Source: Marinagarivorans algicola
GTDB taxonomy: Bacteria; Pseudomonadota; Gammaproteobacteria; Pseudomonadales; Cellvibrionaceae
NCBI RefSeq assembly: GCF_001292705.1
Contig: NZ_LGAK01000003.1
Span: 62,001-126,000 of the forward strand
Direction: 5' to 3'
DNA: 64,000 nucleotides
In this document: positions 25,723-37,776 of the stretch, piece after piece
Position numbering within the stretch: position 1 is the stretch's first letter
How the letters are laid out: each line of letters opens with the position of its first letter
Translations under genes and position numbers: made by a program
The notes under the pieces: model-generated
Seen by the model: the letters and a program-made list of their open reading frames with translations, nothing else
What the model was told of the DNA's origin: nothing
Databases searched by the model: none

Positions 25723-26586
25723 CTATGTCACTAAGGCCTCTAACGCCACAGCCACGCCGTCCTCCCACACTGGGGTTGTGACAACATCGGCTATCGCTTT
25801 GACCTGCGCTGTTGCATTGCCCATTGCCACACCAATACCGGCCATGCTTAAAAAAGCCATATCCGATTGCGCATCTCCAAAGCTAATCACATGACTCGCC
25901 GACACTTGGTGATAGTCCAGTAAATAGTCAAATGCCGCCGCCTTGCTGGCATTTTTATCAATAATGCTCGCAAAAAGCCACTCAGGGTAAGCCGGTAGCG
26001 ATGCGTAAGCAAATATACACTCAGGAAAAGCCGCCTCTAACTGCTGCAATATACGCCCATCTTTATGCATATTCGCACCAATTAGCAGCTTTACTGCCGG
26101 TTCACTCACTGCATCAAAATGACAATGGCTCGGCTCACAACGCAAGTGCTGCGCATGAACGGCTAATATTTCGGGCGCATTATTACGCTCTACAAAAAAA
26201 CCCGTATGGGTATATAGCTCGTAATAAATGTCCGCTTCACGCAATGCTTGAATTAAACGCTGCTTTACCGCCTGAGGCAAATAATGCACACGATGCTCGC
26301 GCTGCGCTTGAGGCTCATAAATTTGAGCCCCCGTACAAAACACCCCAGCATCACTCAGGCCTAACTCTTGCCATAAAAAGCGCGTAGCAAAATAAGGCCT
26401 GCCACTCGCTATCGCGGTTTTAACCCCCATCGCTTTAATGCATGCAATGCTGCGCTTAAGCGCTGCCGAGTAATGGCCATCTAGGCTTAGCAATGTCCCA
26501 TCGATATCAAAAAAAGCCGCCTTAATGGCGGGTCGCAATGGGTTATTTTTGAGATATTCATCGAGCGAAATAGACATAAGCGCCAT
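25723..26586 (-). CDS. HAD-IIB (Cof-type) phosphatase
   Basis: A 287-residue HAD-superfamily hydrolase. Motif I is FFDIDGTLL (about 25-33), motif II includes AIASGRP, motif III the region of Lys211, and motif IV SFGDAQSDMAFL (about 235) followed by GVAMGNA. The large C2 cap in the middle places it in the Cof/YbhA-like IIB group, which dephosphorylates sugar phosphates, flavin precursors or similar. The substrate is unknown. It stands alone between the small membrane protein gene and the transglycosylase gene. Confidence 0.88.
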   Translation of the reverse strand: MALMSISLDEYLKNNPLRPAIKAAFFDIDGTLLSLDGHYSAALKRSIACIKAMGVKTAIASGRPYFATRFLWQELGLSDAGVFCTGAQIYEPQAQREHRVHYLPQAVKQRLIQALREADIYYELYTHTGFFVERNNAPEILAVHAQHLRCEPSHCHFDAVSEPAVKLLIGANMHKDGRILQQLEAAFPECIFAYASLPAYPEWLFASIIDKNASKAAAFDYLLDYHQVSASHVISFGDAQSDMAFLSMAGIGVAMGNATAQVKAIADVVTTPVWEDGVAVALEALVT

Positions 26587-26677
26587 ACACCTTTCTATAA
26601 AGTCACCACCATTTGGCCTTTATAGCGACCCGCATATTATAGCGGCCATCTTGCTATAATCGACTAATCGTGGTTGA

Positions 26678-27277
26678 TTAAAAAAACCAAAAACGACTCT
26701 TTTCAAGCTGCTTTTTACAGCCTTTAATTTGTTGTTGGTACATTTTTGCGCGCAACGATACCTTTTTAGCCACTTTTTTTAGCCAAGGCTTTTTATTATA
26801 TGTTCGTCGCTTATAGCCACCATGCCCCTCATGGTAAGCCAAGTACTGTCGATAAGGGTCACCTAAATCCACACCCAACGCGCGTTGGGTCTGTTTGTTA
26901 TACCATCCAATAAACATCACCACATCGCCAAAATCATCGCGATCGGCCCCACGCTTAGCATTCTTCTGTTGGTACCAACGCCATGTGCCATCTTTCACTT
27001 GCGCATAACCGTAAGCATCGCTCGCTCGCGGACCCGGGATAACCCACAGTATCTTTTTACGCGGAGGCCTAGCTTTGGCTTTAAAGCGTGACTCTTGATG
27101 AATAAAGGCTAATTGAGTGGCTACTGGGGTACCCCATTGATTAGCGGCTTTCACCGCATCTTTGTACCAGCTGCGGTTACCCTCTAAAATCACACAGGCA
27201 TCATCCATATTGGTAGGGCGATAGCTTGAACAGCCGGCCAAGCCGCACGACAATACGATAGCGACCAACCATTTCAT
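26678..27277 (-). CDS. Lytic transglycosylase (SLT) lipoprotein
   Basis: A 199-residue lipoprotein (LAGC, Cys16). Its SLT domain has the catalytic Glu in HQESRF (about 62), then GYAQVKDGTWRWYQ and AYHEGHGGY. It should cleave peptidoglycan between MurNAc and GlcNAc at the outer-membrane inner face. I chose the Met at 27277 because it begins the lipoprotein signal and follows the ligA stop by 20 bases; an upstream in-frame start would overlap ligA. It is probably transcribed with ligA. Confidence 0.88.
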   Translation of the reverse strand: MKWLVAIVLSCGLAGCSSYRPTNMDDACVILEGNRSWYKDAVKAANQWGTPVATQLAFIHQESRFKAKARPPRKKILWVIPGPRASDAYGYAQVKDGTWRWYQQKNAKRGADRDDFGDVVMFIGWYNKQTQRALGVDLGDPYRQYLAYHEGHGGYKRRTYNKKPWLKKVAKKVSLRAKMYQQQIKGCKKQLEKSRFWFF

Positions 27278-27297
27278 TGGCTGCCCCGTAAAAGGTA

Positions 27298-29349
<2,052 letters not shown>

Positions 29350-29498
29350 CTATAATATATTCAGAAATTCATAGCAGCGTAAGGTTCACAGCTCTCGACA
29401 TTGGAGCATTTAAATGCCCAAAAAATCATCGGTTCGCCTACTGGGCAGGGCTTGCCAACTTCACTGAATCGTGGCACTGCATTTAATCTATTGAAAAT

Positions 29499-29525
29499 AA
29501 TAAGCCGCCATAGTGGCGGCTTATT
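29499..29525 (-). terminator. Terminator between zipA and ligA
   Basis: Perfect 12-bp stem AATAAGCCGCCA / TGGCGGCTTATT with a three-base loop, followed on the minus strand by a T-rich stretch, 50 bases after the zipA stop. The 235-base gap between zipA and ligA also holds a possible decayed repeat fragment near 29403-29430. Confidence 0.75.
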
Positions 29526-29575
29526 GCGTTCGACTTTTAAAGGCTACTACCCGTTAAAAGTACTTTAGATTCCCA

Positions 29576-30502
29576 TTACCGGTTTAAACGCCGCTTGCGC
29601 TCAAACTCGATAACACGCTGACGACAATGCTCAAAAGTTTGCTGTGTCATAACACTGCGGTGCTCATCTTTTAATTCGCCGTCTAGTGATTCGGCGATTA
29701 TTTTCGCCGTGCGAGCCATTAAGCCAAATGCCGCTACACTATCGCCTTTTAAAGGCAACATCATAAACATACTAATGCCTGGCGTCGTAAAGTCATCCAT
29801 TGCATTTAAATCAAAAGTGCCAGGCTTAACTATATTCGCGACACTAAACAATGACTCTCCCGAACCGTCTTCATTGTGATGGCGATGAAAGATATCCATA
29901 AAACCAAAGCGCATGTTCTGCGATGTTAAAACCTCAAGTAATCGATTACCTTCAAAGTACTCACCTTGATGCGCCATCACATTAATCACAATAACCTCTT
30001 GTGGTGCTGGTTGCTCGGCTGCTGAGTTTTTCACCTCTTGTTTGTGCTCTTGCGAAGCCGCTGGCGCACTGCTGGATGCAGACCTTAACACGCTGCGTGA
30101 AGGTGCCGATTCAGTAGTCGCCGCTTTTGTCTGCACTACTGGGCGAGCCGGTACTGCCACCGCCACATCATCATCGATATCCATGCCAGTAAAATCACCC
30201 ATACTCGGCTCATTATCTTCAGCTGAGTCCATCAATACCGGAGCAGATTCAACATTCGCCTTATGCTGAGTCGCCGTATTTTTAACATGCCCATGCGAAC
30301 CGGTACTTTCGTCAGGGTGGCGATAGCCGACAATCCGAGCGCCGCCGAGAGGAAACTCACTCGTATCAGAGTCAGTCGCCGCATGCGGTAAGTGATTCGC
30401 CATATGTATTCGCTCACGCCTCGCCGCGCGCACCCGCCGAATACCATCAAGTACAATACCAATAATTAATAATACGATAATGACCGTTAACCATTCACGC
30501 AT
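29576..30502 (-). CDS. zipA: Cell division protein ZipA
   Basis: A 308-residue division protein that tethers FtsZ to the inner membrane. It has one N-terminal TM (about 4-19) with an outside-in topology, a basic stretch (RRVRAARRER), a long Pro/Ala/Ser-rich linker (about 40-165), and the C-terminal ZipA domain (about 165-305) with FEGNRLLEVL and FGFMDIFHRH. I chose the Met at 30502 because it directly precedes the TM and follows the smc stop by 10 bases; an upstream start would overlap smc. It is encoded in the usual smc-zipA order. Confidence 0.93.
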   Translation of the reverse strand: MREWLTVIIVLLIIGIVLDGIRRVRAARRERIHMANHLPHAATDSDTSEFPLGGARIVGYRHPDESTGSHGHVKNTATQHKANVESAPVLMDSAEDNEPSMGDFTGMDIDDDVAVAVPARPVVQTKAATTESAPSRSVLRSASSSAPAASQEHKQEVKNSAAEQPAPQEVIVINVMAHQGEYFEGNRLLEVLTSQNMRFGFMDIFHRHHNEDGSGESLFSVANIVKPGTFDLNAMDDFTTPGISMFMMLPLKGDSVAAFGLMARTAKIIAESLDGELKDEHRSVMTQQTFEHCRQRVIEFERKRRLNR

Positions 30503-30512
30503 AAGTGCTCTC

Positions 30513-33500
30513 CTATAGTGCTGCCATTTCGGCAGCCTCTTCGACATTTACAGTAACCATACGCGAGCAGCCAGGCTCGTGCATAGTGACACCCATTAAC
30601 TGACTTGCCATTTCCATAGCAATTTTATTATGGGTAATATAAATAAACTGAACCTGTGATGACATTTCTTCAACCATTCGGGCATAGCGTTCAACATTCG
30701 CATCATCGAGTGGAGCATCCACTTCATCGAGCATACAAAAAGGTGCTGGATTAAGACGAAAAATTGAAAACACAAGCGCGATCGCCGTTAGTGCTTTTTC
30801 ACCACCAGAGAGTAGATGAATCGTACTGTTACGCTTACCCGGTGGTCGAGCCATAATCGTAATACCCGTATCGAGCAAGTCTTCACCGGTCAACTCCAAA
30901 TAAGCATGCCCGCCACCAAAGACTTTGGGAAACAACTCTTGTAAGCCGCTATTGACTTGATCAAATGTTTCCTTAAAACGTGCCCGTGTTTCTTTATCAA
31001 TTTTACGAATCGCATTTTCTAGGGTTTCTAATGCCTCCATCAAATCATCATTTTGCTCATCGAGATAATGTTTTCGCTCGGCTTCTGTTTTGTACTCATC
31101 AATAGCGGCTAAATTAATCGCACCTAAGCGTGCAATCCGAGCGGCAATTTTTTCGAGCGACTGCTCTAACTCTGCCTCATTTTCACTAGGCATAGTTTGG
31201 CTTAGTACCTCAATATTATGGCCATCAGCTTCTAGCTGGTCGCGCAAGTTTTGCGCCTGTACATCGTAAGTTTGCGTTTCTAAGCGTTCTTTTTCGAGTT
31301 TAGCGCGTACTAATTGCACTTGTTGCTCCACTAACAATCGCTCTTTTTCGGCAGTGCGTAAAATACCCTCGACGCTTTCAACCTCACGCTTAGCCTCAAG
31401 AAGCTGCTCTTCTACACTGACTCGCTTTTGTAAGTGCGCCTCTAATTCTTCTTTGTGTAATTCAACCGGTTCACAGCCTTCCTCAATACTTGCCAGTAAA
31501 TTATCGCGGCGCTCTTGCAATTTAGCACTGTGCTCACCTAAACGAGCCAACCCCTGCTTCACTGCATGCAACTGAGTATTGAGTGTTTGAATACGCATTG
31601 CCAATTGATGAGCGGCATCTTTATCTGTGCGGGATTTTTGACGACAAGCTTCTAATTGCTCTTTGTAGCTGTCACGTTCGGCTAATAGTGTTTCTCGTGT
31701 TTGAGTGTCCATCGCCATTGCTTCGACAGCCTCTTCTAATTGCATTCTAGCATCAGCTAGATTTTCTGCATCGATACCTAACTGCTCTTTTGCCTCTGAG
31801 ATTTCCGCTTGTACGCGTTCTTTACGCGCTAGAACTTGCTCAACTTTCACTGTATGTGCCGTCAACTGGCTTTGGTTTTGCGTGAGATGACGCTGGCATT
31901 GATCCAGTGATTGGCGTGCATCATCACGTTGCCGCTCAGCATCTAATAAGGCCTGTTTGTTTTGTTCTAGTGCCGCAGTTAATCTCTGTATTTTTTCATC
32001 TTGGGCATCACACGTCTGCTGTAACACTTCGATTTCTTTTTGGCGAGCAATAATACCGGCACCGGCATCATCAGCTTTCACCAAATGCAGCCAGTTAGCC
32101 CCCATCCAAGTGCCATCAAGCGTGATCACCGACTCGTGAGCCTTAAGTGTTTTGCGCTTGGCCTTGGCATCATCTAACGAGTGTGCAGTGTAAACGACAC
32201 CCAACATACCTATCAGTGGTGAAGCACTACGAATATGACTCGCGAGCAATTCTCCTCGGTCATCACTCGCCGTCGCCGATAACACATCATCAATCGGTGT
32301 TTCATCAATAAATAAGCACTCACCTGCGGTTAAAGTTTCATGGACATCGAGCAAAGCATTAACGTTATTAACTCCAATTAATGCTTGAATGCGGGCACCG
32401 AGTACGACTTCGACAGCATGCTCCCAGCCACCGGTCACCGTCAGTGTCTCGGCTAAGCGAGGCAAATGAGCGACACCTTGTTGCTCAAGCCACTGTTGCA
32501 GTTGACCGCCACTACCCAAAGCTGATTGCTGCAATGTCTCTAAAGACGACAACCGGCCGCGCGCCTGCTGGTGGGCGCCTTGCATTTGTGTAAGCTCTGA
32601 GCGAACATCTTGCTCTTTTTGGCGCAGCTCAACAATGCGCTCGCCTTGCTCTTCAATCTGTAAGCGATGCTGCTCGAGCTCTTCTTCGGCTATTGCTACA
32701 GTGTCGCGCAACGCAATAATATCTTCTTCAACATCGCCCACCACAAGCTCTTTGCGCTCGTTATCGAGTTTTTCTATGCGGACAAGCAAGCGCTGCTGCA
32801 CTGTTTCTAAATGTTGAATTCTCGATTGTTGCACTTCGACTTTTTGCCTAGGAATCTGGGCTTGTTGATTAAAGGCATCCCATTTTTGCTGCCACTGCTG
32901 CATTAAATCATCCGCGTGCAATAGCGTTTCTGACGATTCCTCTGCCGAGGCTTCAACCAACTCCAGCTCAGGCTCCATCGCCAAAAGTTCAGCCTGCCAA
33001 TGTTCAGCTTTATCGGCATCTTGCTGGTAGTGCTCAAGCGCCTCACGGCAATCTTTTTGCGTTTGCTCTAAGTCAATTTTTAATTGGCGCTCGCGCTGCG
33101 CCGCATGCGTAATGGTTTGCTCAATACGGGCGATGTCCGAGCCAATCGCATAAAAGCGCTCTTGAATGTGATGGTATTTGTCGCCAACTTCAGTAAAGCG
33201 TACACGCTGAGTTTCGATCGTTGTATCGATATTGACCTGCTTTGTCACACCTGCCTCAACTTGAAGCTCAAGATCGGTAATGACCGCCTGTTTGTTTTGC
33301 CCCTTATCGCGCAGAACAAAGTAACGTCTAGCCTGTAAAAAGGCCTTAAGTGAACGCTCTTCTTTTTTATATTCAGAATATTTTTCGGCGGCTTGAGCCT
33401 GTCGCTCTAAGCGCGAAAGTTGGCGCTCTAACTCTTCACGAATATCAGTCAAACGCTCGAGGTTTTCATGGGTTCGTCGCATGCGATTTTCGGTATCGCG

Positions 33501-34031
33501 ACGGCGCTCTTTGTATTTTGATATGCCTGCCGCTTCCTCAATAAAAACACGCAGCTCTTCTGGGCGGGCCTCAATCAGCTTAGAAATCATGCCTTGCTCA
33601 ATAATCGCATAGCTACGAGGCCCAAGGCCTGTACCTAAAAAGATATCGGTAATATCACGACGACGGCATTTCGTTCCGTTAAGGTAATAGATATTTTGAG
33701 CGTCGCGAGTGACTTTTCGCTTAATCGATATTTCGTTATAAGCGGCATACTCGCCTTTTAAAGTTTTATCGGTATTATCAAAAACAAGCTCAATAGAGGC
33801 CTGGCCTACAGGCTTACGTCCATTTGAACCGTTAAAAATGACATCGGTCATCGATTCGCCGCGCAAATTTTTGGCGGACGACTCCCCCATCACCCAGCGA
33901 ACAGCATCGATGATATTAGATTTTCCACAACCATTGGGACCTACAACCGCACATAGATTGCTTGGAAAGTAAACTGTTGTCGGGTCAACAAAAGATTTGA
34001 AACCCGCTAATTTAATGCATTTTAACCGCAT
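30513..34031 (-). CDS. smc: Chromosome segregation protein SMC
   Basis: A 1172-residue SMC ATPase: Walker A GPNGCGKSNI near residue 32, two long coiled coils around a hinge (about 500-660), then signature LLSGGEKALTA and Walker B FCMLDEVDAPLDD near the C-terminus. It compacts and helps segregate the chromosome. I chose the Met at 34031 because the conserved MRLKCIKLAGFKSF start begins there. No ScpA/ScpB genes are nearby. The presence of SMC rather than MukB fits Pseudomonas-like lineages. Confidence 0.96.
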   Translation of the reverse strand: MRLKCIKLAGFKSFVDPTTVYFPSNLCAVVGPNGCGKSNIIDAVRWVMGESSAKNLRGESMTDVIFNGSNGRKPVGQASIELVFDNTDKTLKGEYAAYNEISIKRKVTRDAQNIYYLNGTKCRRRDITDIFLGTGLGPRSYAIIEQGMISKLIEARPEELRVFIEEAAGISKYKERRRDTENRMRRTHENLERLTDIREELERQLSRLERQAQAAEKYSEYKKEERSLKAFLQARRYFVLRDKGQNKQAVITDLELQVEAGVTKQVNIDTTIETQRVRFTEVGDKYHHIQERFYAIGSDIARIEQTITHAAQRERQLKIDLEQTQKDCREALEHYQQDADKAEHWQAELLAMEPELELVEASAEESSETLLHADDLMQQWQQKWDAFNQQAQIPRQKVEVQQSRIQHLETVQQRLLVRIEKLDNERKELVVGDVEEDIIALRDTVAIAEEELEQHRLQIEEQGERIVELRQKEQDVRSELTQMQGAHQQARGRLSSLETLQQSALGSGGQLQQWLEQQGVAHLPRLAETLTVTGGWEHAVEVVLGARIQALIGVNNVNALLDVHETLTAGECLFIDETPIDDVLSATASDDRGELLASHIRSASPLIGMLGVVYTAHSLDDAKAKRKTLKAHESVITLDGTWMGANWLHLVKADDAGAGIIARQKEIEVLQQTCDAQDEKIQRLTAALEQNKQALLDAERQRDDARQSLDQCQRHLTQNQSQLTAHTVKVEQVLARKERVQAEISEAKEQLGIDAENLADARMQLEEAVEAMAMDTQTRETLLAERDSYKEQLEACRQKSRTDKDAAHQLAMRIQTLNTQLHAVKQGLARLGEHSAKLQERRDNLLASIEEGCEPVELHKEELEAHLQKRVSVEEQLLEAKREVESVEGILRTAEKERLLVEQQVQLVRAKLEKERLETQTYDVQAQNLRDQLEADGHNIEVLSQTMPSENEAELEQSLEKIAARIARLGAINLAAIDEYKTEAERKHYLDEQNDDLMEALETLENAIRKIDKETRARFKETFDQVNSGLQELFPKVFGGGHAYLELTGEDLLDTGITIMARPPGKRNSTIHLLSGGEKALTAIALVFSIFRLNPAPFCMLDEVDAPLDDANVERYARMVEEMSSQVQFIYITHNKIAMEMASQLMGVTMHEPGCSRMVTVNVEEAAEMAAL

Positions 34032-34226
34032 AGAATATTGCTTAACTCTGAGGCTGTTACACCGAAGGCAATTACGCCGCCGTGACAATTAAACGGCGGA
34101 TTCTACACGGTTAGAAGGGACTACGCCTTAATATCCGTATCAAACAGACAAATAACTGGCGCATTTTTAAGACTTTAGTCAGGCATGCACCAAAAAAACT
34201 CATTACAAAGCGCCAGCGGAACCAGA

Positions 34227-34259
34227 TGTGTCTGCCGCCTTTATCAGAGGGCAGACACA
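34227..34259 (-). other. Hairpin after ccmI
   Basis: Ten-bp perfect stem TGTGTCTGCC / GGCAGACACA five bases after the ccmI stop. It lacks a T run on the minus strand, so it may be a weak terminator or an mRNA 3'-end stabiliser. Confidence 0.45.
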
Positions 34260-34263
34260 GTAT

Positions 34264-35541
34264 TTATGGGATTTTATCCGTGATAACAATGGACTTAGCT
34301 TCGATCCCTTGCCCCAAAACAACAGGCCCTAAAGCACCTTGCCAATCCCCAGACTGAGGTACGGGAGTACCCGACTTAGAAATACGCGCAATCAACTCAA
34401 GCTCGGTAGCCGTACTCATATCCATACCTGGCGCCATAGCCATCGTGGTATCTAAGCGTACAACTTTCGGTAAATCAGCAACGGTCATACGCGCAATAGC
34501 CAAAGGCATTTTTGCGCCTTTCCAAGCCCTAGCATAAACAAAAACCGTATCATTAGGCGAAGCCTGTAAACCCTCAGCCAACTTCACATCAAGATCAAAT
34601 CCACGATCGACGTTGGGAGACTCTTGACTATCGGCTGTGGCCGCCACACTATCACCATCCGACATCGCTTGCTCCGATGCCACACCCGCACGCGCAGCTT
34701 TCATAATAGCGCCATCTAAAGCCTGCGCTGAGCGACTATTAGGGTCGAGCTGAGCTTTAGCACGCTGCCAAAAAGTGACTGCATTTTTATAATCTTGATT
34801 GTGAAAGGCAACTAAGCCACTCATTTCTAAAGCCTGATACATAAAAGGAGCACCATTGACCGCTACATTAGTATGGTGCGCCACCTCTGGCGTCACTTTA
34901 CTGCCGCCACGCACGAAAAGTGCCTGCGCTAATTTAATAGACATTGTTGGCGAGCCTGGTTCGACTTCGAGTAATTTTTTATACGCTGCAATGGCCTCAT
35001 CATAATCCTTGAGAGCCATAGAACGCTCAGCTAGAAGATAGCGCATTTGATGATTATCGGGCTTTTGCTTTAAGCGCGAGCGCACAGCCATAAGAAGCTC
35101 TTTAGTTGAAGCTTCAAACGCTTCTTGCGTTGTTGCAGGGTTATCGCGCTCCGCCTGCATGATTTGATGAATATCCCAATCGCCTTTAGCGCCCCACTGC
35201 AAATACAAAAAGACCGCCAATAACGGAGCCGTGATCGCCACGCCAACCAATAGCAATTTGCCGCCGCTTTTCACCTCGACTTCTTTTAGACCCGCGCTAT
35301 CGCTCACCAGCGTACGCTGCAATTCTATTTTCAGCGCTTCATACTGGTCTTGCTCGATATCCCCATTAGCCAAATTTTTATTAAGGTCCGCTAAATGCTC
35401 TTGATAAAGATCTGCCTGTGTAATATCTCGACGAATGGTTTTAGCCGCCAAACCACGGGAAATAGGTAACCTAAAAATAGGCCACAATACAAACACTGCG
35501 CCCAAAGCGCCTAAAATTAATACACCTTGCCAAAAAGCCAT
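34264..35541 (-). CDS. ccmI: Cytochrome c maturation protein CcmI
   Basis: A 425-residue inner-membrane protein with two TMs (about 5-22 and 95-115) around a cytoplasmic loop containing the DLYQEHLADLNKNLANGDI run typical of CcmI. A periplasmic TPR region (about 150-285) and a C-terminal domain follow. It holds apocytochrome c for heme attachment by CcmF and CcmH. It starts six bases after ccmH. Both are set apart from the rest of the ccm genes by about 2.7 kb. Confidence 0.92.
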   Translation of the reverse strand: MAFWQGVLILGALGAVFVLWPIFRLPISRGLAAKTIRRDITQADLYQEHLADLNKNLANGDIEQDQYEALKIELQRTLVSDSAGLKEVEVKSGGKLLLVGVAITAPLLAVFLYLQWGAKGDWDIHQIMQAERDNPATTQEAFEASTKELLMAVRSRLKQKPDNHQMRYLLAERSMALKDYDEAIAAYKKLLEVEPGSPTMSIKLAQALFVRGGSKVTPEVAHHTNVAVNGAPFMYQALEMSGLVAFHNQDYKNAVTFWQRAKAQLDPNSRSAQALDGAIMKAARAGVASEQAMSDGDSVAATADSQESPNVDRGFDLDVKLAEGLQASPNDTVFVYARAWKGAKMPLAIARMTVADLPKVVRLDTTMAMAPGMDMSTATELELIARISKSGTPVPQSGDWQGALGPVVLGQGIEAKSIVITDKIP

Positions 35542-35547
35542 ATGCGA

Positions 35548-36102
35548 TTACTTCTTTTTAGATTTTTTTGAATGATTTTTTGTTGATGTTGATTCCTGCT
35601 GAACACCACCGTCTTGCGCATTTTTTTCGTCTGTAGACTTTAAAAAAGATTCAAACTGCGCCTGCTCTTCACCTGTTAGGCTATCACCGGTACTAGGCTT
35701 TCTACTGCGTTTAAATATAATCAGCCCCAAAACCAACAGCGCGCCCAGCAGCATGGCAATAGGGCCGTACCATAAAATATAGGTGTTTTTTTGTAGCGGT
35801 GGACGATACAAAACAAAATCACCGTAGCGATCAACCATAAAAGTGATAATGCCATCATCGGTTTCGCCTTCGAGAATGAGGCGATGCAACTCTCTACGTA
35901 AATCTTTAGCAATAGGTGCATTAGAGCCGACTAAATTTTGATTTTTACATTTAGGACATCGCAACTCCTCAATAAACTGATTGTATCGCGCGCGATCGTC
36001 CAGATCATCAAACTCATAGGTATCAATACCCGCATGAGCAAACCTAGCTCCCGCTAATGCCACTAGCGAATAAACCAAAAACACACTCAACCGTTTTAAC
36101 AT
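35548..36102 (-). CDS. ccmH: Cytochrome c maturation protein CcmH
   Basis: A 184-residue membrane-anchored thiol protein. Signal peptide about 1-24, the RCPKCKNQNL motif with Cys49 and Cys52 that reduces apocytochrome heme-binding cysteines, and one TM (about 110-130). I chose the Met at 36102 because the signal peptide begins there. It is the short form, with CcmI as a separate gene, as in Pseudomonas rather than E. coli. Confidence 0.93.
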   Translation of the reverse strand: MLKRLSVFLVYSLVALAGARFAHAGIDTYEFDDLDDRARYNQFIEELRCPKCKNQNLVGSNAPIAKDLRRELHRLILEGETDDGIITFMVDRYGDFVLYRPPLQKNTYILWYGPIAMLLGALLVLGLIIFKRSRKPSTGDSLTGEEQAQFESFLKSTDEKNAQDGGVQQESTSTKNHSKKSKKK

Positions 36103-36332
36103 TATCACCTCCTTCAATGAGGAATGTTGACACCGCGGTAATACAGTATCGCAAACCAAAATTTAACCGACTAAATTAGGGGCCGGAGTATACCTTGTGC
36201 TATTACGGCAAACCATAGCTCATCTGCAAACTACCTGCTTGAATAAGAAGACTGTGAACACCTTAGAAGTTCAATAGAAGTTCCATTCAGGATCGCTGAT
36301 GAGATAACCCATCAAAAATATTAAAAAAAAGA

Positions 36333-36360
36333 TTGACGCCATATCAAAAATCCTTACAAT
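36333..36360 (+). promoter_or_regulatory. Promoter for the tRNA-Val/tRNA-Asp pair
   Basis: TTGACG (36333-36338), 16-base spacer, TACAAT (36355-36360), then a GC-rich discriminator typical of stable-RNA promoters. It lies 14 bases before the tRNA-Val. Confidence 0.8.
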
Positions 36361-36374
36361 GCGCGTCTCTCTTG

Positions 36375-36450
36375 GGGTGGTTAGCTCAGTTGGTAGAGCG
36401 GCGCCCTTACAAGGCGTAGGTCACAGGTTCGACCCCTGTACCACCCACCA
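36375..36450 (+). tRNA. tRNA-Val(UAC)
   Basis: 76-base cloverleaf with acceptor GGGTGGT pairing with ACCACCC, D-loop AGCTCAGTTGGTAGAGC, anticodon loop CTTACAA (anticodon TAC), T-loop GGTTCGACCCC and an encoded CCA. It closely matches E. coli tRNA-Val(UAC). Confidence 0.97.
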
Positions 36451-36500
36451 ATATCTCAATAATAGATATTGCTACGATAGAGAAGCTTTTTAAGTTCTGC

Positions 36501-36577
36501 GGACTGGTAGTTCAGTTGGTTAGAATACCGGCCTGTCACGCCGGGGGTCGCGGGTTCGAGTCCCGTCCAGTCCGCCA
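36501..36577 (+). tRNA. tRNA-Asp(GUC)
   Basis: 77-base cloverleaf with acceptor GGACTGG pairing with CCAGTCC, D-arm AGTTCAGTTGGTTAGAAT, anticodon loop CTGTCAC (anticodon GTC), T-loop GGTTCGAGTCC and an encoded CCA. It lies 50 bases after tRNA-Val and is likely in the same transcript. In the next 236 bases to aguB I see no gene and no clear terminator. Confidence 0.97.
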
Positions 36578-36813
36578 CTTAAAAAAGCAAATTCCTGCCT
36601 CCTAGATCTTTAAGGTCAACGCCCAGATAATCAATCGTTATATTAATTTAGCAAACCAAGAGTTTACCGATCTTAGCGCCTTAAGCATAAAAAATTGCGG
36701 ATAAACGCGTTAGCATTACGCAACATCGGCTCATTCCTATATTTTCACAGCCCAATGCCTGTTGTGCTCGCTCGCATCCATGCAATCGGCATCACGTGAA
36801 GATATAACATCAA

Positions 36814-37737
36814 TTAGGGCTCTTGATCTGCCAGCCAGCGTCGCGTTATTCCTTGATAAGCATCTACCCTGCGGTCGCGCAGATAAGGCCATATTCGCCT
36901 AACACTTTCAGCGCGCCTCACGTCAATATCAGCACACACAAAACCCCGCTCATCACAGCTTGCCTTAGTGAGAAGCTCGCCCTGCGGCCCTGCAATAAAG
37001 CTATTCCCCCAAAACTGGATACCCAGGTCGGGATTTTCAGGGTCAGCTTCAAAACCCGTACGGTTAGCCACTAAAACCGGCACCCCGTTAGCTACTGCAT
37101 GGGAGCGCTGAATGGTGACCCAAGCATCTAGCTGACGCTGTTGCTCAGCCTCATCATCGCGCAAGTCCCAACCAATTGCTGTAGGGTAAATCAAAAAATC
37201 AGCGCCAGCTAAAGCCATTAAACGCGCAGCTTCGGGATACCATTGATCCCAGCAGATCAAAACACCCAACTTGCCCAGCTTAGTGGGTATAGGCTTAAAG
37301 CCATTGAGCTCGCCATCGGCATCGCCCGGTGTAAAGTAAAATTTCTCATAAAACCCTGGGTCATCAGGGATATGCATCTTCCTGAAAATACCGGCACGCC
37401 CTTTCGCTCCATCAATGACTTGCGCAGTATTGTGGTACAAACCTGCTGCCCGGCGCTCAAACTGCGAAATAACTAATACCACATCTAATTCAGCGGCAAG
37501 TTTTTCATAGGCGCAAAAAGTTTCACCATTCAACGGCTCCGCCAAATCAAAAAAATCTACGCGCTCTTGCTGGCAAAAATAAGAAGCGGCATGCAACTCT
37601 TGCAGCACAATCAATTCGCAGCCTTGCTCAACAGCGCGACGAATAACCTTTTCACTCGCCAAAAAATTATTTAATTTATCATTCGATGGCACAGCCAACT
37701 GCAAAACAGCTGCCCGAATAGTATGTACAGTTGCCAC
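36814..37737 (-). CDS. aguB: N-carbamoylputrescine amidase
   Basis: A 307-residue nitrilase-superfamily hydrolase turning N-carbamoylputrescine into putrescine, CO2 and ammonia. The catalytic triad is visible: Glu47 (QELHA), Lys120 (FRKMHIPDDPGFYEK) and Cys162 (LICWDQWYPE). The C-terminal RRWLADQEP region fits AguB. It follows the agmatine deiminase gene by 39 bases, so the two complete the arginine-agmatine-putrescine route. It is the last gene of the run that starts with ccmC. Confidence 0.95.
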   Translation of the reverse strand: MATVHTIRAAVLQLAVPSNDKLNNFLASEKVIRRAVEQGCELIVLQELHAASYFCQQERVDFFDLAEPLNGETFCAYEKLAAELDVVLVISQFERRAAGLYHNTAQVIDGAKGRAGIFRKMHIPDDPGFYEKFYFTPGDADGELNGFKPIPTKLGKLGVLICWDQWYPEAARLMALAGADFLIYPTAIGWDLRDDEAEQQRQLDAWVTIQRSHAVANGVPVLVANRTGFEADPENPDLGIQFWGNSFIAGPQGELLTKASCDERGFVCADIDVRRAESVRRIWPYLRDRRVDAYQGITRRWLADQEP

Positions 37738-37776
37738 AAAAACCTCATTACATCAATAAAAAAACGGATAGGAAAA

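Noticed and set aside
29403-29430. Possible fourth copy of the repeat element (GGGCATTTAAATGC next to GATGATTTTTT, minus strand)
   Set aside because: Only about 25 bases fit, and part of it is a palindrome by itself. No terminal repeat is found near it.
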